A stretch of 17,911 nt of DNA from an uncultured Bacteroidales bacterium (GTDB lineage Bacteria; Bacteroidota; Bacteroidia; Bacteroidales; P3): positions 1 through 17,911 of the forward strand of contig CALCUN010000046.1 in assembly GCA_937906975.1 (NCBI GenBank), given 5' to 3'. The position numbers were made by a program, and so were the translations under genes. Positions 6,936 to 13,964 of this stretch are shown one piece after another. The stretch's first letter is position 1, and each line of letters starts with the position of its first letter. The notes beneath the pieces were generated by a model that ran no database searches, had not been told where the DNA came from, and worked only from the letters and a program-made list of their open reading frames with translations.

Positions 6936-9823
6936 TACTTAACCTCCTTTATTTCGTTACCAATAAACCACAAATAAGTTTTTATATTTTTATATCCCAT
7001 TTCAGAGACTATTTTCTTGTATTCGTTTAGTTGTTTGCGGTATTTGTTTTCGTAATCTGTGTCCTCGCTAAATTTATAATCAACAATAATTACTTCATCT
7101 TTGCCAAACATAATTCTATCTATTCGTTTGGTTTGCCCATTGCAAAGAATTTCTTTCTCATTGTATGCTTTATAAGTGCCATCGAACCATTTATATTCTT
7201 TTGCATCAATAAACATTTGCTCAATGATTGCTTTTTCTTCCTCGGATAAAGACAAGGTTTCTAAATCCTTTTCTTCATAAATCTTAGAACAAATACTATG
7301 TAGTGCAATTCCACGTTCTCTTTTTTCTTCTGCTGTTTCTTCTGAGTTAAACTCAAAATAGTCTTGTGCTTCTTTGCTTAGAGAAAATTTTACTGCATCT
7401 TGCTTTTCAAAATTCGTATTCTTAATACTTGGAGTTATGTTTTCGCCTTTGAGAGAGAAAATATCTTTTTGCTCAACCTCTTCTTTATTTTCTTTTTTCT
7501 TAAACTCCTCATTTCCTATTATGAAACAATTTTCTGAATTACAAGGATAGTTCTCCGATAAGTAATTACGCAAATCCGAAGAGCAAGTGTTAGCTTTTGG
7601 GTTTTTAGAAATAGTAGATAGAGCGTGCTTTGGACGAGTAAAAGCAACGTACATAAGATTGTATGTGTCGATTACCTGATGCGTTGCCTCTACTTTAGCA
7701 TGTGTAGCAAGTGTTAAATTTTGAGTATCCTCTAATTCTCCAAGACTTGCTCTAAAAAGACGTATAGGACTCTCAGCTATATTATTGCTTACCCATATTT
7801 TCTCCATAAAATTTACGTATTGCCAATCGAAAAATGGTATAATAACAACAGGAAATTCTAACCCTTTTGATTTATGTACGGTTAATAATTTTATATTTTT
7901 GTCGTTTTCTTCTTCATTTGCTTGGTTATCGTCTAAGGAAACTTTGAAATCTTTTAATTCATCATTCCAATATTTTAGAAAACCGTTAATTTGTTGAGGT
8001 TTTTGTTTGCAAAATTCTGTTAATTTTTCATAAAAGGCAGAAATAAACACATCTTGCCTCTGTATTTTGCAGATATTTATGATTGTATCTACAATATCTA
8101 TTAGTGGAGTGTGATTTTTTTCTATTGCTTTTAAGAGATTTATTGTGTTTTCTTCGTATCCGTAAGTGCTTAATAGGTATTGAGAAAAGCTGTCTTTGTT
8201 GTTTGCAATCAAGCGTAGAGCAAAAATTATAGTCTTTATAGAGCGAGAAGAATTAAAAGTGAATGCGTCATCGGAAATAGGTGTAAATCCTTGTGTTTTT
8301 AAGTATTCTGCACACATTGTAAGCTTTGAATTTGAACGAAACAAGAGTGCAATGTCGGAATGTTTAAATCCTTTTTCTAAATAGTAGTTTATTTCTTTTA
8401 TTGTCTTTTCTAATACATCAATATCTTCGCCTTCTAAAAGAAAATGAAATTTTAATAATCCTTCATCTTCATTGTTTTTTGCATTTTGCTCGGTTTCTAT
8501 ACGAAAATATAGGTGTTGATAAAAATTAGAAAAGAAACCATTATTAAATTCTACTATATTTTTGTCTGTTCTATAATTTGTGTCAAGAACTATTTTAGAA
8601 TTTTTTTTATCTTCTAAGAGTTCTGATATTATTGTCCAATCACCTTCATTCCAACGATAGATTGCTTGTTTTATATCTCCGAAAATAGTACTGCTTCCTT
8701 GATTGCTAAGACATTCTTTTGAGATAAAATTAAAGTTTTTCCAAGAAAGTTGAGAGGTGTCTTGAAATTCATCTATCATTATATGCTTTATTCTTGAGCC
8801 TATCTTTTCATAGACAAAGGAAACATCTTCTTCTCCTATCATTTCTGCAAGTAATCCTGCTGTGTCTTTGAGGGTAAAGAGGTTGTCTTCTTTTAAGGCT
8901 TCTGATTTAAAGATTTTTATGCTTTTTAGTAAAAGACATTCATATATTGAGTTGATTTCAAGTTTTGCATTAAAGGCTTCTGTACTCCCTTCTATGAAAA
9001 AAGAAAGTATTTCGTTGTAATCATCTGCTTTCTCGTTTTTATTGTGTTTTTTATAAAAAGGATCAACTGCTCTTACTAATTTATAGTCGTTGTTTATGTA
9101 GGCTTTTTTTATGAAGTCGCTAACTTTAAATTTTCTTTTAAAGGCCTCAATCTTTGAATGTAATTCTTTTAGGAAATTATCGTAGATTGCTTTTCGTTTT
9201 TTAACGTACTGCTCTATTATATCTATGTCTGTTGTTTGATCTTTTATGTTTTCTCTTACAACTTCTTTGTTTAGGTCTTTGGCAAGTTCTAATAAAATTT
9301 TGTCATGTTTCCAATTCTCACCATCTTCTAAGCGTTTGTTGATTAGTTTCTCTACATAGTCTTTTAACTTCTCAGAATTGTTTACTTGTTTTATTGCTTT
9401 TTCTATATATTCTGTTTCATCTAAAATCACATCAAAATGACTACCAACTTTAACTTCCTTTGCAAGATTTTTTAGTACCTTTTGCAAAAAACTATCTATT
9501 GTTTCAACATTAAAATAAGAATAATCGTGAAGAATTATTTTTAAAATATCGTTCGCTTTTTCTCTTATTTCTTTTTCAGCCTTGTGGGTTTTGTCTTTAA
9601 GTGGAGAGATGTATTTGTCAGCATAAGGTTGATTGCTTGCTAATCCGTAAAGGGTGGAAAGAATCCTTGTTTTCATTTCATTTGTCGATTTATTGGTGAA
9701 AGTAACCGCTAAAATATTTTTGAAAGCCTGAGGATTTGCTAATAGTTTTTCAAGATATTCTACTACAAGATTAAAGGTTTTTCCACTGCCGGCCGAGGCT
9801 GAATAAATGTTTATTTGTCCCAT
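6935..9823 (-). CDS. AddA-like UvrD-family helicase with C-terminal nuclease
   Basis: A superfamily-1A helicase of 962 residues from the ATG chosen here. Motif I is SASAGSGKTFN (Lys15), then VTFTNKSTNEMK (Ia), MIDEFQDTSQLSW (II), FGDIKQAIYRWNEGDW (III), NYRTDKNIVEF (IV), LTVHKSKGLEFPVV (V) and YVAFTRPKHAL (VI). The C-terminus has RGIALH (His842), RIDRI (Asp902), IIVDYKF (Asp915, Lys917) and Gln931, a complete PD-(D/E)XK nuclease. It is the motor and nuclease subunit of the AddAB double-strand-break repair complex with the coupled gene downstream. An upstream in-frame TTG (9860-9862) would add 13 residues, but that TTG lies inside the likely -7 promoter box, so the ATG at 9821-9823, which puts the P-loop near the N-terminus as usual, is preferred. 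It is the first gene of the four-gene unit. Confidence 0.92.
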   Translation of the reverse strand: MGQINIYSASAGSGKTFNLVVEYLEKLLANPQAFKNILAVTFTNKSTNEMKTRILSTLYGLASNQPYADKYISPLKDKTHKAEKEIREKANDILKIILHDYSYFNVETIDSFLQKVLKNLAKEVKVGSHFDVILDETEYIEKAIKQVNNSEKLKDYVEKLINKRLEDGENWKHDKILLELAKDLNKEVVRENIKDQTTDIDIIEQYVKKRKAIYDNFLKELHSKIEAFKRKFKVSDFIKKAYINNDYKLVRAVDPFYKKHNKNEKADDYNEILSFFIEGSTEAFNAKLEINSIYECLLLKSIKIFKSEALKEDNLFTLKDTAGLLAEMIGEEDVSFVYEKIGSRIKHIMIDEFQDTSQLSWKNFNFISKECLSNQGSSTIFGDIKQAIYRWNEGDWTIISELLEDKKNSKIVLDTNYRTDKNIVEFNNGFFSNFYQHLYFRIETEQNAKNNEDEGLLKFHFLLEGEDIDVLEKTIKEINYYLEKGFKHSDIALLFRSNSKLTMCAEYLKTQGFTPISDDAFTFNSSRSIKTIIFALRLIANNKDSFSQYLLSTYGYEENTINLLKAIEKNHTPLIDIVDTIINICKIQRQDVFISAFYEKLTEFCKQKPQQINGFLKYWNDELKDFKVSLDDNQANEEENDKNIKLLTVHKSKGLEFPVVIIPFFDWQYVNFMEKIWVSNNIAESPIRLFRASLGELEDTQNLTLATHAKVEATHQVIDTYNLMYVAFTRPKHALSTISKNPKANTCSSDLRNYLSENYPCNSENCFIIGNEEFKKKENKEEVEQKDIFSLKGENITPSIKNTNFEKQDAVKFSLSKEAQDYFEFNSEETAEEKRERGIALHSICSKIYEEKDLETLSLSEEEKAIIEQMFIDAKEYKWFDGTYKAYNEKEILCNGQTKRIDRIMFGKDEVIIVDYKFSEDTDYENKYRKQLNEYKKIVSEMGYKNIKTYLWFIGNEIKEVK

Positions 9824-9859
9824 GTTTTTATTTCTTAGGATTGTGAAATTATTTCTTTG

Positions 9860-9867
9860 CAAAAATA
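9860..9867 (-). promoter_or_regulatory. Candidate -7 box (TATTTTTG) for the addA-like operon
   Basis: On the minus strand, TATTTTTG matches the Bacteroidota TAnnTTTG element and ends 37 bases before the chosen ATG. No TTTG lies at the expected -33 spacing (that place reads only a T-run), so the call is tentative. Confidence 0.4.
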
Positions 9868-9898
9868 AAATAAAGCTAAGAATAAAAAAAATATTTCT

Positions 9899-9912
9899 TT
9901 GACTTATGTCAA
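9899..9912. promoter_or_regulatory. Inverted repeat TTGAC-TTAT-GTCAA between divergent genes
   Basis: A perfect 5-bp inverted repeat with a 4-base spacer lies in the divergent gap between the addA-like operon and the Glu-rich protein gene. Its layout equals that of FNR-type boxes (TTGAT-N4-ATCAA), so a CRP/FNR-family regulator could bind it. No such regulator is encoded here. It is short enough to be chance in AT-rich DNA. Confidence 0.3.
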
Positions 9913-9979
9913 TGTCAGAAAAAAGCAGTAATTTTACAACGCATTTTCAAAGAATAATTTATAAAAAAATATAACGTAT

Positions 9980-10903
9980 ATGAATGTTTTTCAGCAAAAA
10001 TTGCTTGCTCTAACAAACGAAATGAGAAGAGCAAGTGAAAGAGTTTGTGAAAGTGAAACTGTTTCTGTGTTAGATGTTGAGGTGTTAAGACAAAGAATGA
10101 GGGAAATGTATGATTTTCTTCTTACTGCTGATTATCAACAAACAATTTCACAGCCTAGTTTTGTTAAAGAGGAGGTTTTGGAAATTCAGCCAAAGATTGA
10201 GCAGGTTATTGTAGAGGAAAAACCTCTTGAAATAGTGCCTGAAGTTAAGGAAGAAATAGTTGAGAGTGTTGAGCCTAAACAAGAAGAAATTATAGAGTTA
10301 CCTAAGATTGAGCAGGTAGAAATAGAACCTGAAAAAATAGAGCAACAAGAAGAGAAAATAGAGGTTAAAGAAGAGGTTTTGGAGATAAAAGAAGAGATAA
10401 TTGAAGTTAAAGAAGAAATAATAGAGATTAAGCCTGAGAGAGTTGAACCTAAGCAAGAAATGCCAAAGACTATTGAGCCTGAAATAGTATTTGAAGCACC
10501 TGAGCCTAAGAGCGAGCCTACTCAAGCAAAGACTGGCTCTGTTTTAGACTATCTTCATAATAATATAATGAAGGATAGTGAGCCAAAATCTACAAAAAAA
10601 GAGGCTGCCTCTACACTTGATTTATTTAAGACTCCACAATCTATTGCTGATAAGTTTGAAAATAAAAGCAGAAGCGATCTTAGAACTGCAATAGGCGTAG
10701 GAGAGAAATTTATGTTCATAAATGATTTGTTTTCTGGCGACTTAAAAGCTTATACAAACTTTATAAATATTCTTAATGAGGCTACTAGCTTAGAGATGTC
10801 AATGATTGTGATAGAGGAAAATCGCAACAAAAGAAAATGGATTAAGAACTCCTTGGCATATAGCACGCTTGAGAATTTGGTAGAAAAGAGATTTAAAAAA
10901 TAA
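9980..10903 (+). CDS. Glu/Pro-rich heptad-repeat protein with conserved-looking ends, unknown function
   Basis: The 307-residue protein lacks a signal peptide or membrane segment, so it is cytoplasmic. Residues 1-52 form a helical, Arg-rich head (ALTNEMRRASERVCESE). Residues 61-165 are very Glu/Ile/Val/Pro-rich, with near-exact seven-residue repeats around 127-153 (IEVKEEV, LEIKEEI, IEVKEEI, IEIKPER) that suggest an extended acidic spacer. Residues 187-307 look folded: SVLDYLHNN, TLDLFKTPQSIADKF, then LRTAIGVGEKFMFINDLFSGD and a helical tail ending RKWIKNSLAYSTLENLVEKRF. This tail looks like a domain found in uncharacterised Bacteroidales proteins, but I cannot name it. It heads the gmk unit, its stop being one base from the gmk ATG. 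A scaffold or adaptor role is inference only. Confidence 0.85.
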   Translation: MNVFQQKLLALTNEMRRASERVCESETVSVLDVEVLRQRMREMYDFLLTADYQQTISQPSFVKEEVLEIQPKIEQVIVEEKPLEIVPEVKEEIVESVEPKQEEIIELPKIEQVEIEPEKIEQQEEKIEVKEEVLEIKEEIIEVKEEIIEIKPERVEPKQEMPKTIEPEIVFEAPEPKSEPTQAKTGSVLDYLHNNIMKDSEPKSTKKEAASTLDLFKTPQSIADKFENKSRSDLRTAIGVGEKFMFINDLFSGDLKAYTNFINILNEATSLEMSMIVIEENRNKRKWIKNSLAYSTLENLVEKRFKK

Positions 10904-10904
10904 T

Positions 10905-11486
10905 ATGAACAAAGGCGTTTTTATTTTTTCGGCACCTTCGGGTAGTGGTAAGACTTCTATTTTGAAACCGATATTAGAAAAAATGAAAGATAGGTTTAGT
11001 TTTTCTATATCGGCAACAACTCGCCCTGCTCGTGAGGGAGAAAAAGATGGGGTTGATTATTATTTTACTACTCCTGAGAAAATGAGAGCTCATATCGAGA
11101 AAGGTGATTTTCTTGAGTGGGAAGAGGTTTATCCTGGCAAGTATTATGGAACTCTTCGCTCGGAACTTGATAGAATTTGGGCGCAAGGAAAGTATGTTAT
11201 CTTTGATATAGACGTTAAAGGTGGAGTAAACATAAAAAATATCTTAAAAGATCAAGCTTGTTCTATATTTATTATGCCACCAAGCATAGAGGAGTTGGAA
11301 AATAGACTTAGAAAACGAAATACAGAAAGCGAAGAAACTTTAAGAGAAAGGCTTTCTAGAGCAGAAATGGAAATATCTCTTTCTGAAAATTTTGATTATG
11401 TTGTTTGTAATGATGATTTAAACGAGGCGATTGCAAGAGTGGAAGAAATTATTGCGCAACAAATGAATAATTGGAACGTTAAGTAA
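10905..11486 (+). CDS. gmk: Guanylate kinase
   Basis: The 193-residue enzyme phosphorylates GMP (and dGMP) to GDP with ATP, an essential cytoplasmic step of purine nucleotide synthesis. The P-loop is SAPSGSGKTS (Lys16). The GMP-binding part is SATTRPAREGEKDGVDYYF (Arg40, Arg43) followed by FLEWEEVYPGKYYGT, which matches the FLE-x-x-x-V-x-x-x-x-YGT signature. FDIDVKGG gives the Asp/Lys nucleotide-site strand, and RLRKRNTESEETLRERL is the lid with arginines. The length is normal. It lies one base after the stop of the Glu-rich protein gene and 14 bases before the next gene, so it is probably co-transcribed. Its usual Bacteroidota neighbours, a YicC-family protein and nadD, are not next to it. 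Confidence 0.97.
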   Translation: MNKGVFIFSAPSGSGKTSILKPILEKMKDRFSFSISATTRPAREGEKDGVDYYFTTPEKMRAHIEKGDFLEWEEVYPGKYYGTLRSELDRIWAQGKYVIFDIDVKGGVNIKNILKDQACSIFIMPPSIEELENRLRKRNTESEETLRERLSRAEMEISLSENFDYVVCNDDLNEAIARVEEIIAQQMNNWNVK

Positions 11487-11500
11487 TAAAATAAAATACG

Positions 11501-12127
11501 ATGACTAATAGAGAAAATTTCGTTTGTATAATTGAACTTTTGAATTTTGAGCAAATATCTTTGGAGGCGGGAAGGGATTTGTTAGGAATAAGAACTGAAA
11601 ATATAGCAAATCAATTAAGAAAGATAAGAGAAGCAATTCCAGAGGTAGAGGTGAATTTTTGGGGTAAGCAAATTACGCTCGTACTTAATGCTATATCTAA
11701 TCAATTTGAAAGATTTGTTGAATTGATTATGGATTATAATAAGCATTCTCTTTTGTTTGGTATTCCTTTTAGGGCTATCGTTTTTAAGGAAAATGCTATT
11801 GAAAACGAGGAAAACGGATTTAATCTGCATATTTCCAAAGAATATTTTTCTGCAAAGGATAGATTAGAAAATTTTGAGCTTGCTTCGGTTATGATTCATA
11901 AGGATTTGTATGAAGAAAAATCGCAAGTGCTTTCAAAATATTGCGTTGTTTATGGGGGCGAGCTCGTGTTAAAACTTGCGAAAAAGCCTATTGCTCAAAT
12001 TGCTTTGCAGGGTGTTAAAAATAGTATCAACAATAGTTTTACTAAAATAGGGGTAGATGATTTTTCTACCTCGTATTCAAAAATTTTAATCAATACTTTA
12101 AGATTTGTTGATATGCAAAATTCATAA
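11501..12127 (+). CDS. Uncharacterised protein, possibly a degenerate nucleotide-cyclase-like domain
   Basis: The 208-residue soluble protein has no signal peptide or membrane segment. Its order of segments recalls a class III adenylate/guanylate cyclase: an N-terminal strand and loop FVCIIELLNFEQIS where cyclases have a metal-binding Asp strand, then VEVNFWGKQITLVLNA where they have the K-x-x-G-D-x-x-(M/L)-A-x-F hairpin, then a helix and FGIPFRAIVFKENAI where they have the R-x-x-x-H-x-G strand. The metal-binding Asp residues are missing, so if it is a homologue it is catalytically dead and perhaps a sensor or partner. This is a fold guess by eye and may be wrong. It sits between gmk and the SpoIIE phosphatase, 5 bases before the latter, so it is probably functionally tied to the phosphatase. 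Otherwise I do not recognise it. Confidence 0.75.
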   Translation: MTNRENFVCIIELLNFEQISLEAGRDLLGIRTENIANQLRKIREAIPEVEVNFWGKQITLVLNAISNQFERFVELIMDYNKHSLLFGIPFRAIVFKENAIENEENGFNLHISKEYFSAKDRLENFELASVMIHKDLYEEKSQVLSKYCVVYGGELVLKLAKKPIAQIALQGVKNSINNSFTKIGVDDFSTSYSKILINTLRFVDMQNS

Positions 12128-12132
12128 TTATT

Positions 12133-13326
12133 ATGGAGCAAAAAAACAATTTTCACGTAGAGACTGCTTGTTTTCAAAAAAATCACAAAGGAGAATTTAT
12201 ATGTGGTGATGTTTTTCTTTCAAAAAGATTGAAGGAAGAAAACAGAACCTTGGCTGTTTTGGCTGATGGTATGGGACATGGCGTGAAAGCAAATGTTTTA
12301 GCTACATTAACCTCTACTATGGCAATAAATTTTGCGGAAGAGCACAAGGATGCGCAAACTATTGCCGATATAATTATGAATACTTTGCCTATTTGTAGCG
12401 AAAGAAAGACAAGTTATGCTACCTTTACAATAGTTGATGTGCATAATAGCGAGGTAAATATTTTGGAATATGACAATCCGCTTTGCCTTATTATGAGAGG
12501 TGGTAATATTTTTGAGCCTGAGTGGAATTGTCTATTGCTTGAAAATGTTGATGGACAAGGTAGAAGTCAGGAAATCATGACTTGTAGTTTCAGACCTATG
12601 AAAGAGGATAGAATTATCTTTATTTCTGATGGTGTTACTCAGTCGGGAATGGGTAATGACGATATGCTTTTGGGTTGGGGACGTGATGCGTATGTGGAAT
12701 TTGTGAAAGATACTATCTTAAACGAGCGTTATATTTCTGCCTCAAAGCTTGCTCAAAGGGTGGTAAATAAAGCTTATAGTAATGATAGGTTTTCTTCAAA
12801 GGACGATACGAGTTGCGCTGTTATTTATTTTAGAAATCCAAGAAAAACCATAATTGCAACTGGTCCTCCTTGTGATGTGAATAAGGATGCCGAGTATGTA
12901 GAAAAGGTAAAGGCGTTTGATGGATATAAAATCGTTTCTGGCGCTACAACCTCTGAGATATTTTCAAAGCATTTGGGAGTTGAGATTGTTGATGATTATG
13001 AAAATATGGATTCTTCTTTACCTCCAATGAGCAAAATGAAAGGTTTGGATTTAGTAACCGAAGGAGTGCTAACTCTAAACAAAGTAATCACACTTCTTTC
13101 TAATGCAACAACAAATGCAAGCTTTGGTAATGGACCGGCAGATAAGATTGCAGAACGCTTAGTTAATAGCGATGAAATCCATCTTTTAGTTGGAACAAAA
13201 ATAAATCCAGCTCACCACGAATCAGACCTACCTGTGGAGATTGCATTGCGTAAAAGCGTAATAAAACGCTTGGTCGATGTGTTAGAAAAGAAATATATGA
13301 AAGAAGTAATTGTTGAATATTTATAA
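12133..13326 (+). CDS. SpoIIE/PP2C-type serine phosphatase with an extra C-terminal domain
   Basis: The 397-residue cytoplasmic protein has the PP2C/SpoIIE metal-site motifs: FICGDVF (Asp26), VLADGMGHG (Asp45, Gly46), IFISDGVTQSG (Asp166) and SKDDTSCAVIYF (Asp224/225). It should therefore remove phosphate from Ser/Thr of a partner such as an anti-anti-sigma-like protein. From about residue 236 a second domain of roughly 160 residues follows, starting RKTIIATGPPCD and including YKIVSGATTSEIFSKHLG and LLVGTKINPAHHESDLP. I recall this two-domain layout from anaerobes, often beside [FeFe]-hydrogenase genes, but no such genes are present here and no kinase or STAS protein is adjacent. The preceding gene is 5 bases away and is a likely partner. 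The stop overlaps the start of a terminator hairpin. Confidence 0.88.
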   Translation: MEQKNNFHVETACFQKNHKGEFICGDVFLSKRLKEENRTLAVLADGMGHGVKANVLATLTSTMAINFAEEHKDAQTIADIIMNTLPICSERKTSYATFTIVDVHNSEVNILEYDNPLCLIMRGGNIFEPEWNCLLLENVDGQGRSQEIMTCSFRPMKEDRIIFISDGVTQSGMGNDDMLLGWGRDAYVEFVKDTILNERYISASKLAQRVVNKAYSNDRFSSKDDTSCAVIYFRNPRKTIIATGPPCDVNKDAEYVEKVKAFDGYKIVSGATTSEIFSKHLGVEIVDDYENMDSSLPPMSKMKGLDLVTEGVLTLNKVITLLSNATTNASFGNGPADKIAERLVNSDEIHLLVGTKINPAHHESDLPVEIALRKSVIKRLVDVLEKKYMKEVIVEYL

Positions 13327-13342
13327 AAAAGGCTTAATTTTG
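13313..13342 (+). promoter_or_regulatory. Candidate promoter TTG-N19-TAATTTTG for the Sel1-repeat unit
   Basis: TAATTTTG (13335-13342) matches the Bacteroidota -7 element TAnnTTTG, and TTG (13313-13315) lies 19 bases before it. Transcription would begin near 13349, about 26 bases before the first Sel1 gene. The -7 box lies in the loop of the terminator. Confidence 0.55.
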
Positions 13343-13349
13343 CCTTTTT
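13326..13349 (+). terminator. Hairpin terminator overlapping the phosphatase stop codon
   Basis: AAAAAGGC (13326-13333) pairs with GCCTTTTT (13342-13349) around the loop TTAATTTT, with a T-run forming the 3' arm. It begins within the TAA stop of the phosphatase gene. Confidence 0.75.
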
Positions 13350-13374
13350 AAATCAAAGAGAAAATAATTTAGAT

Positions 13375-13956
13375 ATGATAAAAAGATTTTTTATTACGTT
13401 GATTGCAATTGTTTTTGGTTTAAATACTTTTGCACAAACCTTCATTAGAGATGCAGAGCAAGGAAATCCTAATGCACAATACAGACTTGGTAAAATGTAT
13501 GAAAGAGCTGATAGAATGCCTAAGGATATTGCAAAAGCAATTGAATGGTATCAAAAAGCAGCAGAGCAAAATCATCCAAAAGCTATAATGGCTTTGGCTG
13601 AGCTTTACTACTATGGAGTTGATGTAAAGCAAAATGCACATTTGGCATTTAAGTATTTTAATTTGGCAGCTGAGCATAAAAATGCAGAAGCGTACTTTTG
13701 TCTTGGCGAAATGTACGAACAAGGCGTTGGAGTAGCAAAACATCTACCTACTGCATACGAATGGTTTAAGAAAGCAGCAGATGAAGGAGGTCTTGCTAAG
13801 GCTCAGTTCAAAATAGGCAAGATGTTGTATTTTGGAGACGGTGTAAAAAAGAATATTACACAAGGAGTGAATTACATAAAGTTAGCATTCAATAATGGAT
13901 ATCCTACAGCGATGCAATTTTGGAACGAAAATCAATTATGGAGATACGAACAATAA
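13375..13956 (+). CDS. Exported Sel1-repeat (TPR-like) protein, first of a tandem pair
   Basis: The 193-residue protein has a signal peptide (MIKRFFITLIAIVFGLNTFAQ, cleaved probably near FAQ) and then four Sel1-like repeats of about 36 residues. Each shows the A-x-x-x-L-G-x-M-Y-x-x-G-x-x-V-x-x-x-x-x-x-A-x-x-W-(Y/F)-x-x-A-A pattern, for example at YRLGKMYERA, EWYQKAAEQNHPKA and CLGEMYEQGVGV. Such solenoids act as periplasmic scaffolds for protein-protein contacts, and no enzymatic residues are present. It lies 8 bases before the ATG of a second, longer Sel1 protein, a related neighbour and probable co-acting partner. It follows a candidate promoter at 13313-13342, so the pair starts a new transcript. 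Confidence 0.9.
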   Translation: MIKRFFITLIAIVFGLNTFAQTFIRDAEQGNPNAQYRLGKMYERADRMPKDIAKAIEWYQKAAEQNHPKAIMALAELYYYGVDVKQNAHLAFKYFNLAAEHKNAEAYFCLGEMYEQGVGVAKHLPTAYEWFKKAADEGGLAKAQFKIGKMLYFGDGVKKNITQGVNYIKLAFNNGYPTAMQFWNENQLWRYEQ

Positions 13957-13964
13957 ATAGCTAT

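Noticed and set aside
9824..9862. Upstream TTG start adding 13 residues to the AddA-like protein
   Set aside because: The TTG is part of a likely -7 promoter box and the ATG at 9821-9823 places the P-loop at the usual distance from the N-terminus.
9895..9951. Promoter for the Glu-rich protein gene using TTTG (9898) and TAATTTTA
   Set aside because: Spacing of about 27 bases is too long and the -7 box lacks the final G.
10298..10525. Minus-strand Leu/Phe/Tyr-rich frame resembling a membrane protein
   Set aside because: It is the antisense of the Glu/Ile-rich repeats of the 9980 gene, which automatically reads as Leu/Phe-rich.
13920..13964. Longer start for the second Sel1 protein
   Set aside because: It overlaps the previous gene and would place 15 polar residues before an obvious signal peptide starting at 13965.
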